The notes beneath the pieces are model-generated. The model ran no database searches, was not told the origin of the DNA, and saw only the letters and a program-made list of their open reading frames with translations. The position numbers and the translations under genes were made by a program. From Artemisia argyi (Eukaryota; Streptophyta; Magnoliopsida; Asterales; Asteraceae), in assembly GCA_030686995.1 (NCBI GenBank), contig CM060703.1, positions 119,332,861 through 119,396,860 of the forward strand: a stretch of 64,000 nt of DNA. Direction: 5' to 3'. Shown in pieces: positions 12,660 through 25,239 of the stretch (position 1 is its first letter; the number at the start of each line of letters is the position of its first letter).

Positions 12660-13547
12660 AGCCACCAATCGGGAAGTAACGTGTGAAGGAGTTTGAAAAA
12701 TGGGTAAGAAAAGAATATTAAATCAATGGAAAATGGTGGTGCTCGAATACAAATGACATTGTGGCTGTTGGTCTTGGTAAGTATTACTAAAGTTACTTCT
12801 AGACTATTTAACCATCAAATCGTTAAGAGATTTCGAACCCCTTAGATCGTTTTTTGCTGGTGACATGGAACGTTACATGTACAGTAATAAAATGAATGTA
12901 GATAGGTCAAGATGGTGATACTATAGGTCGTGAATGCAAATTGTTGTTGGTATGATAGCTTAATTGCTCTATTTGTATGTGTTCTTAATGTTTGTTACTA
13001 TAATATGCAAGTTAGTGTTGTGCCTTTAGTGAGAAAATAGTTCATGTTCTTTTGTTCTCAGTGTGAATTGTTTTTATTTTCCTTTTCGTTGTTTTGGAAC
13101 TAATACATTAAGTGGGAATGCTAAAATTTAATTGCATTGTGAAAGGCAGATTTGGAGTTACGTCAAAGTAAAGTAGATATTTGGAGTTACGTCACGTTAT
13201 GATATTATGAAGTTATATAATTTGGTGCCAACCACCCAAAACACACATCATGGAAACATGATGTATGTGGTGTAATGTTCATGCATCTACGTACATATTA
13301 CTAACAGCCTATTTATGTAGATTTGGTGTGAAATAACTAAAAGTATTATACCTTATAGTTGATATAATCACATGTAGATTTCAACCAATCTTTCATTATA
13401 GGTTAACCAAAAATACAAAATACAACTGTAGTTTACATGTGTTGAGTTAACCTTGAGTCTAAAGAATCTGATCCAGATTTTGGTTACAAAAAATTTTTGT
13501 ACGAATTAGATTGTTTTTGTAATGATCAAAATTTTAGGTGCTTCTAT
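12660..13547. other. Non-coding stretch
   Basis: No convincing frame or repeat except the right copy of the 23-bp repeat at 12899. Confidence 0.5.
12899..12921 (+). repeat. 23-bp direct repeat, right copy
   Basis: The right copy is perfect over 23 bases and lies 1.5 kb away. It may mark a duplication or an old insertion boundary. Confidence 0.8.
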
Positions 13548-13563
13548 GTTTGGTACAATTTTG
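13548..13563 (+). repeat. SINE target-site duplication, left copy
   Basis: Identical 16 bp to 13745-13760. Confidence 0.88.
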
Positions 13564-13744
13564 ATGGTATTTGGCGGAACCATCTCAGGTCCGTGTACCT
13601 TTTTGGTACCGAGCCCCCCACCCAACAAGGAAGGCATATCCCGGTAAATTATCTAGGCAACACTGGCTGACCTAGTTAGAGTCCGGATTCGAACCCCCGC
13701 CTTTAAGCTTTGACTTGGTCAACTGCTCGCTTTTGCGGTAGTTG
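13564..13744 (-). mobile_element. tRNA-derived SINE with 16-bp target duplication
   Basis: On the minus strand the sequence contains a perfect Pol III B box GGTTCGAATCC (plus coordinates 13685-13695), with a CAGTTG-containing A-box-like segment about 25 bp upstream of it (around 13718-13730). The 16 bases GTTTGGTACAATTTTG flank it on both sides (13548-13563 and 13745-13760), an exact target duplication for target-primed retrotransposition. Length is about 181 bp. It has no long A tail; the 3' end reads into the target duplication after a short AT-rich end. Family assignment is open. Confidence 0.85.
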
Positions 13745-13760
13745 GTTTGGTACAATTTTG
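13745..13760 (+). repeat. SINE target-site duplication, right copy
   Basis: Identical 16 bp to 13548-13563. Confidence 0.88.
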
Positions 13761-14388
13761 TGGCTGGAAAAGTATGGTTGAATAACTAATGTTATGAAAA
13801 GTGTTTTTGGTATTCAGATCTCAGAAATGTGTTTGGTTAATGCTTATAGATAAATGTGTGTTTTTTGTTTTATAATCTTTACTACTTTTACAAGTTATTT
13901 TTGATATTTCACTTTACAAGTTTATTGTTTATAATTGCTATATGGTTATAGGGTCATAATATGGTGACAGTTATTTTTTTCTTGAATTTTTCTGTGACAG
14001 TCAACCTAAATTGGCCCACCTCAGCTGACCCACAACAGCAAAGATTAGGAGAACTAGATCTTCTTGATTGGTAAATTGTTCGTTTGGGCTTCAAGTAGTC
14101 TATAATGGATCTTCTTGATTGGTAAAGGGTACGTTGAAGGCAAGCGTGCATACAATTTTTTTCGCATTTGAGTGGTCGTATTATAAATATGTTATCCCTT
14201 TATACTCTTATCTAGAGGTTTAATCCTTTTTTTATATTTATTTATAAAAGATTTAATCTTTTTATGATATAAAGGCTATTCGGTTTGTAGCTTTTTGGTT
14301 TTGTGAATTTTTATAAGTGATCCTATACACGCCATTTCCACCCTGTGTTTTTGTTGATTGCTGTAGATTTAATGAGTTCCTATTGCAG
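13761..14388. other. Non-coding stretch
   Basis: TCTTCTTGATTGGTAAA occurs twice (about 14059 and 14109). Otherwise no feature is recognised. Confidence 0.45.
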
Positions 14389-14526
14389 GCAGTGTATTTA
14401 AGAGCGAAAAGGACTCCAACTGTTTTGACCATTTGCTTAATAAAGTACGAGGGGTTGTAAGAGAAGATGGTGAAAGATACAACACTGCTGTGAATTTTGA
14501 TGTGGATGTCATTACTTTCGGGGAAG
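14389..14526 (+). pseudogene. Exon-like fragment of unknown origin
   Basis: A 138-bp block lies between TTGCAG and GAAG/GTAATG. One frame is open throughout and reads SVFKSEKDSNCFDHLLNKV followed by an acidic stretch with NFDVDVITFGEG. The other two frames contain stops. The splice-like ends and single open frame suggest a real exon. I do not recognise the product, and joining to the next exon-like block (15448) runs into a stop. Confidence 0.25.
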
Positions 14527-15447
14527 GTAATGTCAAATGATGCTAATATAATAACGTTAGTTTGGTTTATTTCAGTTTTCAAAACCTCATATGTCAATTT
14601 ACATTATTTTATTTTATTTTATTTTTTTTTAATAACTGTACAAGATTATCAAAATTTGGCCAATAGACATAATCTATAAGTTGAAATTGATAATCACATA
14701 TGCCGAATAAAGTGGGATTATGAGCTTTTCAGAACTTAGAAACGCCCAGAAATAAAAAAGAAAAGTTGATCCAAACACCCACATAATATATTATATACAT
14801 GACAAGAGGAGATGGTTAATCAGGTAGATATGTAGTCTTAAATTGACATCAGTTTGTTTTAGTAGAAAACATTTGGAGAGCATTTCAGTTTCGGCCAAGT
14901 GACCCATGTTACTCGATAAAATACCTATCAATCTAACGCCTTGAAAGTTAGAAATATGATACCATAGATTTCATTGTACTAAAGTGTTTTACCAGTATAT
15001 AGCTTCTTATTTCTAAAATTGACCGGGACAAAATGTCAATCTTTGTGTTTCCTTTAAATCCTCATAAGCAAACATCTTGACGTCTTATACTTTTTGTTAC
15101 CCATTAGTGACCCAAATAGAATATTTTGTTACTCCATGTTTCAATTCTTGATGCCATAAACGCTAACTTAGAAATAGCAAAACCTGAACATGTCACAATT
15201 CTGTATTGATTTAACATGCTAATCAAGTTTAATGTATCTTTATTTTCGTAACTCATTTTGTATCCATGTGTTCTTCATCAGATGATATGAATTTACTAAG
15301 ATCATATTGATTTTTAATAAAAATTTCTCTTTGTTTAGCTTTTCATTTGATTTTTGACGTAAAACTGGTGCCATTCTAATAGTACATATTTCCTTTTAGC
15401 CTTTCTTAAATTTAAAATTTTTAATGATAACGTGATCTAATCTGCAG
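14527..15447. other. Intron-like or intergenic AT-rich stretch
   Basis: No feature recognised. Confidence 0.4.
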
Positions 15448-15534
15448 GTTGGACTTTCATTCCATGATACATTCCGGGTGTTCATTAACCCAGTGATGGT
15501 CAGCAAACTGGAGGAAGGTTACGACTACCTGTAG
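15448..15534 (+). pseudogene. Short exon-like fragment
   Basis: It follows a TCTGCAG acceptor-like sequence and reads VGLSFHDTFRVFINPVMVSK to a TAG at 15532-15534. The product is unknown. It lies about 0.5 kb upstream of the Helitron helicase remnant and may be captured sequence. Confidence 0.2.
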
Positions 15535-15954
15535 AGTATTCATTGCCGTTATATCTAGCTAACGGTAGCTGAGATCCATCTGTATATATGACTTATATGA
15601 TTGCCATAGAAACAATTTGTTGTAACTTTATATATGTCTATGTACCCTCATGACTTTCCACGTATTAAGATCATGGTTATTTGTTAACAGAATGGGTACA
15701 GTAACTTTATAAACTATATATGTGGTTGGTGGTGGTTTCTGTAGCCGCCGTAAAAGTATGTAATGGCCACGACATACCACAACACTTTTACCAAAATTGG
15801 TAAGGTACTTTTAATTTTATCAAAGTTGCAACATGGTTTTTACATATCTAGGCAACCACAGGTACGCTAAGTTATTAGCAAATTGGCTCACCAGTACGAT
15901 GTGACCTTAGAAGCTGTTTGCTCAAGAAGAAATGCTAATACCTGAATCTGATGA

Positions 15955-16660
15955 TCGTGTACAGTTGTGATACAAGAAACTTACGATAATTGGGAGCAAA
16001 ATCTTTAGGATGCGTCATATTTCCAAGATCGAGTTATTCTTGCACCAACACATGAGGAAGTTGACAAAATTAATGACCAAATGATTTCCCAGCTTAGTGA
16101 CAGAGAGAAAGTATATTATAGTTCGGATACAGTCTCAAATTTAGATGTGGATTTTAATCATAGCAAGGGTATGTACACTACACTTTTTGAATATAATCAG
16201 AATATCTGGACTTCCACACCATAAATTAGTTTTGAAGATTGGCACTCCGGTTATGTATTTGCGCAACATTGATCAAATGAGATGGATTGTGTAATGGAAC
16301 CATGTTACAAGTATTGAGAATGGGAATCAATGACAATGAGGCAAAGATTATATCAGGTGGTAAAGTGGTGAGGTCCGCTCTATACCTAGAATGATTATAA
16401 GCCCATCCGACAAGAAGATGCCTTTTCAACTTAATAGGAGACAATTCCTTATTTCCGTTTGTTTTGCCATGACTATAAACAAAAGTCATGGCCAAACATA
16501 ATTGTCTAAGGTTGGGCTATATTTGGAACTGCCGGTTTTTCCCATGGACAACTTTATGCAGCCTTCTCAAGAGGGGGTCTAAAAGTGTTGTGTTGTGACA
16601 AAGACGAAAACTACACCAACTCTACAACCAAAGTTATATATAGAGAAGTTCTTCATATAT
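15955..16660 (+). pseudogene. PIF1-type helicase C-terminus of a Helitron, broken
   Basis: Block one (about 15978-16170) reads YFQDRVILAPTHEEVDKIND and then REKVYYSSDTVSN, the conserved region of Helitron/PIF1 helicases ahead of the last motifs. Block two (about 16233-16650) reads LKIGTPVMYLRNIDQ, then IPRMIISPSDKKMPFQL, RRQFLISVCFAMTINKS and a final KVGLYLELPVFPM. These match the PIF1 C-terminal order, including the MTINKSQGQ-type motif. Several stops and frame changes make it non-functional. In Helitrons this helicase is fused behind a Rep domain and drives rolling-circle transposition; no Rep part is readable here. The last block normally lies near the element's 3' end, but no unambiguous CTRR end with hairpin was found. 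Confidence 0.75.
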
Positions 16661-16830
16661 TATAAACTATATGTTTTTTTTTATTTTTTTTTTTATTTTC
16701 AACCTTATGCTTTGTTCAACTTTATTATTTGATTAATAATAGCATGTTTATTTTATTTCATTTATGTTGCTACACGTTCATACTTATATTCCCAATACTC
16801 GGCAAGAACATGGAACACCTCAACTCATTC
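16660..16830. other. AT-rich stretch downstream of the Helitron helicase
   Basis: Poly-T runs and AT-rich sequence; a Helitron 3' terminus would be expected about here but is not identifiable. Confidence 0.4.
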
Positions 16831-17308
16831 CTCACTGTCTCCCCATTCATCAGCCTCTGCTTAAAACCACCGTGAATAGCCTATTCCCGAGTATACAAGC
16901 CTAATCTCCACCCAAACTCAGTAACTGAGCACGACCTAAGCTCTCCCCCCAGCCTAAAATAAATGGTGGTACCTCCAATATCTGTCCTAGCCTCAGCCAA
17001 ATCAAAGTAAAAAGTACCCTTTCCAACTCACTATAAACCATTTCCCTCATCCTAAACAACCTTTCCCATTGAGGACCCGTAAATGCATCAGTATGGATCC
17101 TCCCAAGGAAATCACCCTCAAGGCCCTGGGACCTCAAAAAGTCCCAATCAATCACTTCCCCTGCATCGATATGGTGATGGATTAGTTCTGCATATTTGGT
17201 TGTAGAAGCGTCATTATCAAACTCACTCCAACTATGAACCAAGTCACCAAAGTTCACACGTTGGGGCCTTGATGAACTCCCTCGGTGTTGTCGGGTGCGC
17301 TTGCTCAT
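16800..17308 (-). pseudogene. Fragment of a plant transposon/Athila-associated ORF
   Basis: The ATG at 17308 opens MSKRTRQHRGSSSRPQRVNF; 135 codons run to 16901. The middle (DAFTGPQWERLFRMREMVYS) resembles the WERLFRWxEPVYxEL region of the plant putative transposon protein domain found in Athila-type and related repetitive ORFs. After about residue 128 the frame shifts: a second minus frame continues with SVTEFGWRLGLYTRE, the expected next part, so a frameshift lies near 16925. The region upstream of the ATG is interrupted by the solo LTR at 17362-20768 and resumes at 20774. It is a degraded mobile-element ORF; the exact family is uncertain. Confidence 0.5.
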
Positions 17309-17361
17309 TTTCCAGGAAAAAGATGGAATGGAACGGAAATGGTTAGAATGAGAGTTTTATG

Positions 17362-20300
17362 TGTCACAACTCGTAATTTCAGGTCCTTTTTCAAACGGCG
17401 AAATTTCATTATTCATCTCGGAAAGTTACTATTCATCATTTACTATTCACCGATCACTATTCATCATTTTACCATTCATCGTTTTCGGGGTCAGTTTGAG
17501 ATTCTGAGAAGTGTTTCAAAAATTCACTATTCACAAAACACTATTCATTCCCGGAGGGAAAACACTATTCACATTCATCATTTTTTTCATTGTAAATCTA
17601 GTTTACGGGTATTCAAATTCGCGTAACCAGTTAGGTTTAGCTGTGAATCCATGCATCATCAGTAGGGATATGTCATGTAGACTGGAGTAGTCTACATATC
17701 ATCAGTAACACTATCAGCACTTTAGATCATGCACGGATATGCATTATTTCCATTTACGTATGATTAATTTGTAATTAACGTTACCACTCAGTTTTTACTA
17801 CTAATATATACCCGATACTCCGGTCCACGATCCTATTATATTTTCATATTCATTATAATAATATAAAATTTATATTATTAATTTACCCGGTGTTTTGAGA
17901 CCTATTGCTATATTTTTCGGTAAACGCCTAAAATTTCGGCGGATCACGATATTTCAACACGACAAATATTTTAACACCCAATTCTCATCAGGAATGTAAT
18001 TTTATAATTTTTACAACGTCGTCACATTTTATTTGGTACGGTTAAACTTTATTTCTAGCAAACTCGGTACCGGTATCCCCTAAAACTAATAATATCTACA
18101 TATTATCTACACAAAGTATTGCAAGATCTCTACTTTTCTTCACCCACATGTCTTGGCCGCCCCCCCCCCCCCTCCATTCCAATCACTTACATATTTTGAA
18201 AATCCTACTAGCTCCCATTAAAACTTGTACTTCTTGTCTAAAAATAATATATATCTATACTAAATATTTTCTTACTTCATATATACATGTATATTAAAAA
18301 CAACTAGCAAAAATAAGTCTCATCTCTTTCTCTCTTGCTCAAAACCCACGACCACATCTCAAGGACAAAGAAGAATCCATATTTTTCAAGATCAAAGTAT
18401 TTTTCAAGTGTTATTAGTGATCTATGTTAAGGTTTTGAAATAAAAACCTATAGATTAATTAAGTTTTTAGCTCCAAAATTCATCAAATCTTCAAGTAAGT
18501 TTCAAGTAAACTTTTCTAATCTTTTATACTTTCATTCAAGTTATTTTGATGTTTTTGTAGCAAATCATGCATATATCTATGTTAAACATACCACTTATTA
18601 TTCATTTTCTTTATAAAAATAGATCTAAGGGTTTTTATTAGTGATCTCATGAGATCCACCATATTTGGTTAAGACTAGGAACCCATGACACCCTAAGAAG
18701 GTGTATGGTAGGATTGGGTACTTGTGGAGTTGATTTGAAGTAGTTTGGTTAAGTTTTGAACAAGCCTTGAACTAGAAAAATTGATTTTTCAAACTATATA
18801 TAAGGTTCTGTCCATTTTTGTAAAATACAGAAAATTCAGGGGTTTCCGGGTAATATTGGGCTATAGATTTATAAAATACTTTCAAAAACGAAGGTATGGG
18901 CGAAAGAACGGATTAAAACAAGTTTATAACGAAGGAGATATGATTTTTGCAAGTTTAACGACGAAAACTTTTTTTTGAAAATGTACTTGCTGTTGGACGA
19001 ATTTCGATGGACAAAAAGAGGCGTTAGATGTAATCTATAGGAGCCGAACTACTGAAAATATATTAGTATATATTAATACGATTCCGGGGATATAAAGAAC
19101 GTAGAAAACGAGCTTATAACGACCAAGATACAAGCGTTTGAATTTTAGACGATTTTAATATTTTCCTTCAGCCCAACACTTGGAAAATTTTCCAAGTATT
19201 AACTATTTCGCCAAGTGACCAGGTTGAGAGCCACTTTTCTCATTGATAAACTCATTTCTGGAAAATTTACATCATTGACAAAAAGTTAGTTCACCCAGGC
19301 TAGTTTTCAAAACATCGAACCGTTTGTCAAAAGGATTTATAACGAATAACTTATGGGCTTCCAAACTTTCCCGAAAACTGCCCAGAATCTGTCAAAACAG
19401 CCCAAACACCTCACTTCGCGGTATTTTTCTTTATGATAGAGACCCGTATGGACAAACTTCAATTTTATGACTTTTTAGATAAGGTGAAAATCTTCTCAAA
19501 ATTATTGAGCTTCTTTCCTAACTCTTAATATTCACCATTTTCTGACTAGTTTTGCGAGGCCAATTTGGGCATATTTTCAAGTAATGAAAATGTTATTTTA
19601 CAACGAAAATACTATATTTACCGATAAAACACCAAACGAGGATCGTGGAGTACCGTTTCAACGTATTTACATGGAAAGTGGTTATTAACTTAACGAGACG
19701 TCAAAAATGTATTTTTCGACGATAAATGTTATTTTCAAGTTTCACGAGTGGTATCGATAACATACGTATTTGCATGTGTAGCATCATTTCATTGCTTACA
19801 TTAGATCATATCATTCATATTAGGTTGCGGTTAGAGATCGTGCCTCATTTCGTGCATCCATTTTTGTCTTCGTAGCTATCGAACCAGGTGAGTCATAGCC
19901 CCTACCTTTTCAATTGTTTTGGTAAACTCTTTGGAGGAGAATACATGCTCATTTTCATCTAAATGTATACTTGATTTAATTGATTATGCTACATGTTTAG
20001 TCAAACATTTATTTGTTCCAGTTATGAATTCGTTACTCAATCGAATGTAGTGTATATTCATTTGCATCACACTTAATACTTTTTACCTTTGGACCCAAGC
20101 CTTTTCCATTATTATGCACACTTAACCGAATGAACTGGCTCCACCACTATGTACATACATGACAAAATGAACGGGTCACATCACTGAATGTACGGGTCAC
20201 ATAACTGAATGTACGGGTAACATAACCGAAGGAATTGGTCACGTAGCCAAATGTATTGGTCGAATTTCACTTATCTTTGAATCTTGGTCCACATATTACT

Positions 20301-20768
20301 TTTGTTTACATAAACCAAATCATATTTGGCAGTGGGTCGTAAACACACAGGTTACAAGTATCTTATGGCGGGACTTGGAACTGAGTGGATTTACGATGCC
20401 TTTGCTGGGAAATCTTCATTCATATGCATAACAATTCTTTTTCACAAGACTCTATGAACTCACCAACCTGGTGTTGACACTTTAGCATGTATTTTTAGGT
20501 ATTAAGCAATGGCACGCTACTGGAGGTTTTGGCAAGGCATGGCATGGTCATAGAAGACTCTGATTATTCATTTGGGGACCGTTTTTAACTATTTTAAAGG
20601 CCTACTTCCGCACTACTTTTAACAATGTAAATTCAACACTTTTGGTTAAATGATTTTATTCTAAATGATTGAAGTGAAAACCATTTTTGAACTTGTGTCG
20701 TAATACCAATTGAGTTACACCCCAGCTACATGTAAGCTTCTGCTGGACCCGATTTTGGGGTTGTGACA
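17362..20768 (+). mobile_element. Solo LTR (A) of a Tekay-type chromovirus family
   Basis: It starts TGTCACAAC and ends GTTGTGACA, a perfect 9-bp terminal inverted repeat. The target duplication TTATG is present at 17357-17361 and 20769-20773. Its 3.4 kb contains no ORF. The first 300 bp match the start of the element D LTR (minus strand of 56240-56539), including the run of CACTATTCAT units and GGGTATTCAAATTCGCGTAACC. One LTR with a perfect duplication indicates loss of the interior by LTR-LTR recombination. The plus orientation is inferred from alignment to D. Confidence 0.9.
17400..17585 (+). repeat. (ACTATTCA)-type repeat array in LTR A
   Basis: About ten copies of [A/T]CTATTCA[T/C], irregularly spaced, near the LTR 5' end. 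The same array is seen in LTRs C and D. Confidence 0.85.
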
Positions 20769-20773
20769 TTATG

Positions 20774-21212
20774 AAGTTATGCTGTCAGACCCATCTGACG
20801 CCGTCAGGAAATAGAACCTAACGCCGCCAGACCCAGCAAAATTGAACCATGCAATTACGAGGGAAAAATCAATTTTCAAACTCTAAATCCATGACCCAAA
20901 CACCCCTTTTTGCAGAAAACATGGGTGGGGGATCAAAAAATCCGTGGTGTGAAAGATTTTTCCGCAATTGACTCATGATTCATATCCACCACAACTACCT
21001 AATGCTTAACTCATGATTACAAAACACCTAAGGAAGGGCATTACGAGTTCTAAGAATGGATCAATGTTAGGGTTTCGGATGATGGGGGTTTTCAAAATTG
21101 GTAGGTCCTAGGGATAATCGAACGAATAAGGATGAAGAAAAGTTACTTACCATGTGGAAATCGGTCACAGAAGATGTCGGATTTGACCTTGAAGATCTGG
21201 AGGTGGAGTAGC
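20774..21212 (-). other. Upstream part of the element split by solo LTR A
   Basis: Without the solo LTR, this sequence would sit directly upstream of the ATG at 17308 on the minus strand. It holds one TGACGCCGTCA palindrome (20796-20806), the same palindrome as the Athila LTR promoter, which hints at an Athila-like leader or LTR. No ORF. Confidence 0.4.
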
Positions 21213-23159
21213 TGTAAAACCCACATTTTTGTAACATGTTTTAATTACTAAAATACCCTCCAATTTGAAATTTTGAAGAATTGTGTACGGTTACCGAACA
21301 AGCCCTAAATCAAAAAATGATTATTGTGCGATCACAAATATGAACATGTAACTTCAAGTAAATGATAATTGAGCTACTACAACATCATATGAACTCAAGA
21401 ATGTGAAATTTGTATTAAGAAACGAATATTGCACGTTACGTGACCTAACGAGTCCGTAAACCTTTGAAATTTGTACACAACATATGAAATGAATTATATA
21501 ACATAACCTAAAGTTTATTATTGCATAAAATTATCAAATCATCTTCTAATCATTCCATTATTGCCGCCCCATGAATTAAGGAAATTGATTTAACATTCCA
21601 AGTTTAGTACAAATCAACTTTAATGCCATTTAACTCTCCCTAAATCATTTTACACATAAAATTCATAATTTTTCTTTCTTCCTCTCAATTTCAACGACCC
21701 AACACATACACAAACACCAAAATATTGATCTTGGATCATTGGTGATCATTCATACGCGTTCGTGGAAGGATTTGGTACACATAGGAATTTATTTGGAAGC
21801 TTTTGGAGGCCTTGTTCTTGCTTTTCTCTTCCATTCGATCCACATAATACCCATAGAAGGGTTTGGTATTTTTCATTTAATCTTTGTTCATCTCTTTAAT
21901 TTCCTTTTGTTATGAATATCTTGATATGGAAGAATTGAAAGATACGAATTAGTTTTCACATGAAATCAAACGGTATCACATAAATCATAAAGATTATACA
22001 TGTGTATCTTTGGGTATAGTTCATAAAACCACTTGATTATTGTTTCTAGTCGATGATAAATGCTTTGATTAAATGTATCATGAACCCCTTGAAGTGAATC
22101 GGCTTAAAAAGATGCTAAACATGTTATATGATGGGTTACATGGATTTTGAAATCAATACAGCTTACATACCTGATTATGTGAACGAGATAGGGCATGATA
22201 TATAATGATTTAATTCAGTTTATTCTGATGAAAACTTAGCTTTATGTCTTAGTTAAGCTTTCCAATTGACGGGGAGTGATTTCAAGTTGTTTTGGATTTT
22301 TGTGTAATTAAATGTTGAATCTGAAATTCGGGGATTTGAAATCAGTCAACTTGGTCGATTTTTCATACAAAAACTATAAGGAGTTAGGCCATGAAACTCT
22401 CTGGTGTTGAACTTATATATGTTCGGTAATACCATGAATTTTTTTGAATTTTTCCTGAATGGGATGGTAGGTCCGGGAGGCGGATAATTTTTGGGTACTG
22501 CTGCTGGTTGGTTTTCTAAGTAGTCTGAACTTGAGTATTTTTCGTGTGGGGTTAGACTAACTAATAAATTCTGGAAAAATTCGTGTGAGTTTTAAAGACA
22601 TTGAATCATCTCTGTGAAGTTTTGTGAATTTTATTTCTCAGTTCTGATATGGATCGAAAATTCGTTAAGTCGGGGTCTGTTGGAGTTTAAAAGCTGATAA
22701 AAGTTAAAAGGGTTAATTAAAAGGTTTAAATTGTAATTATTATAACTTGAAGGACTAAAAATGTAAATATGTGATAAATGGACATGTCACGACCTGTAAA
22801 ATATGTTAGGGGCTGTAATTGTCATTTTTGAATACTTGTGGTGCTTTTGTGATAATTGTATTAATTAATGGTTTAAATATGGTAAACTGAATAATTAAAG
22901 GATTAAAATGGAAACTTTGTAAACTTAAGGGTGTGAAGTGTCAAATCGACATACTTGACTTTCTTGACTTGAGTTGATGTGTTATTATGTGAATATGATC
23001 AATGGTGACCCTTAACTTGTGATATTAACACTTTAAACCCTAAAACATATTCGGAGATCAAACGAAACCCTAATCTTGGAAAACGTGTATAAAATGAAAT
23101 CCTTGACATTTATAAACATGGGAATTTGATAATATGATAAAACTAACCTATAAGAATAT

Positions 23160-23385
23160 GTGAATATTTAGGAACTTGCTAAATTTGGGAATCTGCTAAT
23201 TATGGAAACCTGTTATTTTTGGAAAGTACTATATATGAAAACTTCTAAAATTGGAAACTCTTCAAATAAGGAAACTTACTAAAAATAGAAAGTCTTCTAA
23301 AATGTTTAAACTACTTAAAGTGGGAAGTTATTAAATATGGAAAGTTTCTAAAAATGGAAAGTTAACTAAAAGAGGTAACTTGAGT
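23160..23385 (+). repeat. Degenerate 17-20-bp repeats in LTR B
   Basis: About ten units of the type GGAAACTTSCTAAA follow each other. The element E LTR carries the complementary-strand counterpart near 34775-34865. Confidence 0.7.
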
Positions 23386-23555
23386 AATTCGGACTCGTCT
23401 TGATTCGTATTCATTATCTTCTAGGTTCGGTGAAGCGGGAGTGACCCATTCTCTCTTTGACTTGTGACTTGCTTGTGCAATTGGACTGAGGTACAGATAT
23501 TCTGTACTCTTTCAGCAAGAGTCCAACTATTTCTCTCATGACTCTTTTCTCTCTT

Positions 23556-23715
23556 TTACATTACTTGATATTGACCCTTGACATTGAACCTTTGATATTG
23601 AACTCTTGATATTGAACCTTTGACTTGAACCTTGTCGTGAACCTTAACATTGAACCTTGACTTGAACCCATGATTATGACTTGACCACTTGTACTTGATA
23701 TCGAACCTTGACCAC
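23556..23715 (+). repeat. TTGATATTGAACC repeat block in LTR B
   Basis: Repeated CTTGA/TTGAACC units; similar units recur at 24090-24290 and, on the other strand, in LTR E at 34165-34290. Confidence 0.7.
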
Positions 23716-24648
23716 TTGACCCTTCAGTATTTTACCCAGGAGCTACTTGTTGTGGAGTAGCCACAACCATAGCATTGATTCACCAATGTTATGTACTCTA
23801 GTGGGGCTAGAGAGATGTCCCCCACCGCCCCTGATACTTGTTATTGATAACTCCTATGATTATGATTATTGGCCTGCAGGGGCGTATGGATGCATCCTAG
23901 TCTTGTATTGACTTGTTACTTGCTTGGGCTACGGACATCTTGATTATGATTTGGGCTAGATGATATATTACTTGGTGATTGGGTTTGTGTGCATTGCAGC
24001 CCCTCACATCTTGGGAGTTGATCACTCCAACTTGGGATACTTGACTTGATATACTTGAATTGATACTTGTTTGTGCCTGGGGGTTAAATACTGAAAGCCT
24101 TGACACTTGCTAACTCTTGATACTTAACCCTTATTAATTCTTGAAAACCTTGAAACTTGTTAACCCTTGATACTATACTTGTTAAACCTTGATATTATAC
24201 TTAACCCTTGACATTATACTTGACGATCCTTGAAACTTGTGAATCCTTGCTATTACACTTGACGATTCTTGATACTTAACCTTGATAGTCCTTTGATATA
24301 CCTTGTGACACCATACGTAATTTCATTTCGTACTCTCTTGTTTTATTACTTGATGTGCTTGTTATCTTCATATCTGTTCACTGAGCTTTTTATGCTCAGC
24401 CGCGTTTTCTTTTCCATGCGGCAGGTACTTAAGCTAGGAGCGGGGTTTAGCTTTGGTGATGAGAGTGTGTTGACCTACCCTAGAGTTCCTTGAATGATGG
24501 ACTTTGTTTTATTATCGTATCTTCCTTATTTTGGAATTCATTTGTAACCTTTGTACTCATTGTATTGTTAAAGTATTAAGCTTGTGTTTTGCTCTGTTGG
24601 ACACTATTTATTGTGATATCTTTACCCTTGACGGGTTGGGGTGTTACA

Positions 24649-25239
24649 ATTTATGGTATCAGAGACTAGGCTGATGACTTATAATACATAAACCTGGACC
24701 TGTAAGTTTTGGACCATTAGGTTTCCACTGTAGGAACATAGGAAATCGCTTTGAGAACTTGCCTTAGGAATTACCTTCATGAACTTAAGTTTTGACCAGT
24801 AAGGAATGGGTAGACTTTAAGATTCTGCTGATGTATCTTTGCTTCTGCACTACTCTGATTCATGCCTTACATTTAGCTATGCCTTTTGGTATCATTTTTT
24901 TTGGAACATGAAATCTTTGCACCACCTGAGTCTACCATCAGTTTTCTGAAGACATTGAAGATTGCATGGCAATGCATAACACTCTTTTGATTTTATCCAT
25001 GATCTACTTGTTAACCCTTGTTGATATCTCTTCGGACATTTTGAGAACCTCCATGACGATGATGTAATTGTTACACGCTATGATCATCTCTAGCTTTCGA
25101 AAATCGTCTGTAAGTTTTCTGACGTTACATGATTTTGTTTTATCCATCCTTGTTTCCATGAGGATTCTCGTGATATTTAACCACGGATATAAGAATGTTT
25201 CTTTTCCTCTTTGAACGATAAAGGTTGCTATGTTAACCT
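24649..25239 (+). other. Left interior of element B, non-coding
   Basis: After the primer site no gag frame is readable. Solo LTR C begins at 25240. Confidence 0.6.
24654..24665 (+). other. Primer-binding site of element B
   Basis: TGGTATCAGAGA starts five bases after the LTR; it is nearly identical to the initiator tRNA-Met complement TGGTATCAGAGC. Confidence 0.85.

Larger units (their letters stand above)
21213..24648 (+). repeat. 5' LTR of element B
   Basis: It begins TGTAAAACCC and ends GGGGTGTTACA. It contains two blocks of degenerate tandem repeats: GGAAACTTACTAAAAAT-like units (about 23160-23385) and TTGATATTGAACCTTTGA-like units (about 23560-23710 and again 24090-24290). An open frame at 24269-24493 is incidental LTR sequence. 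Confidence 0.93.
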
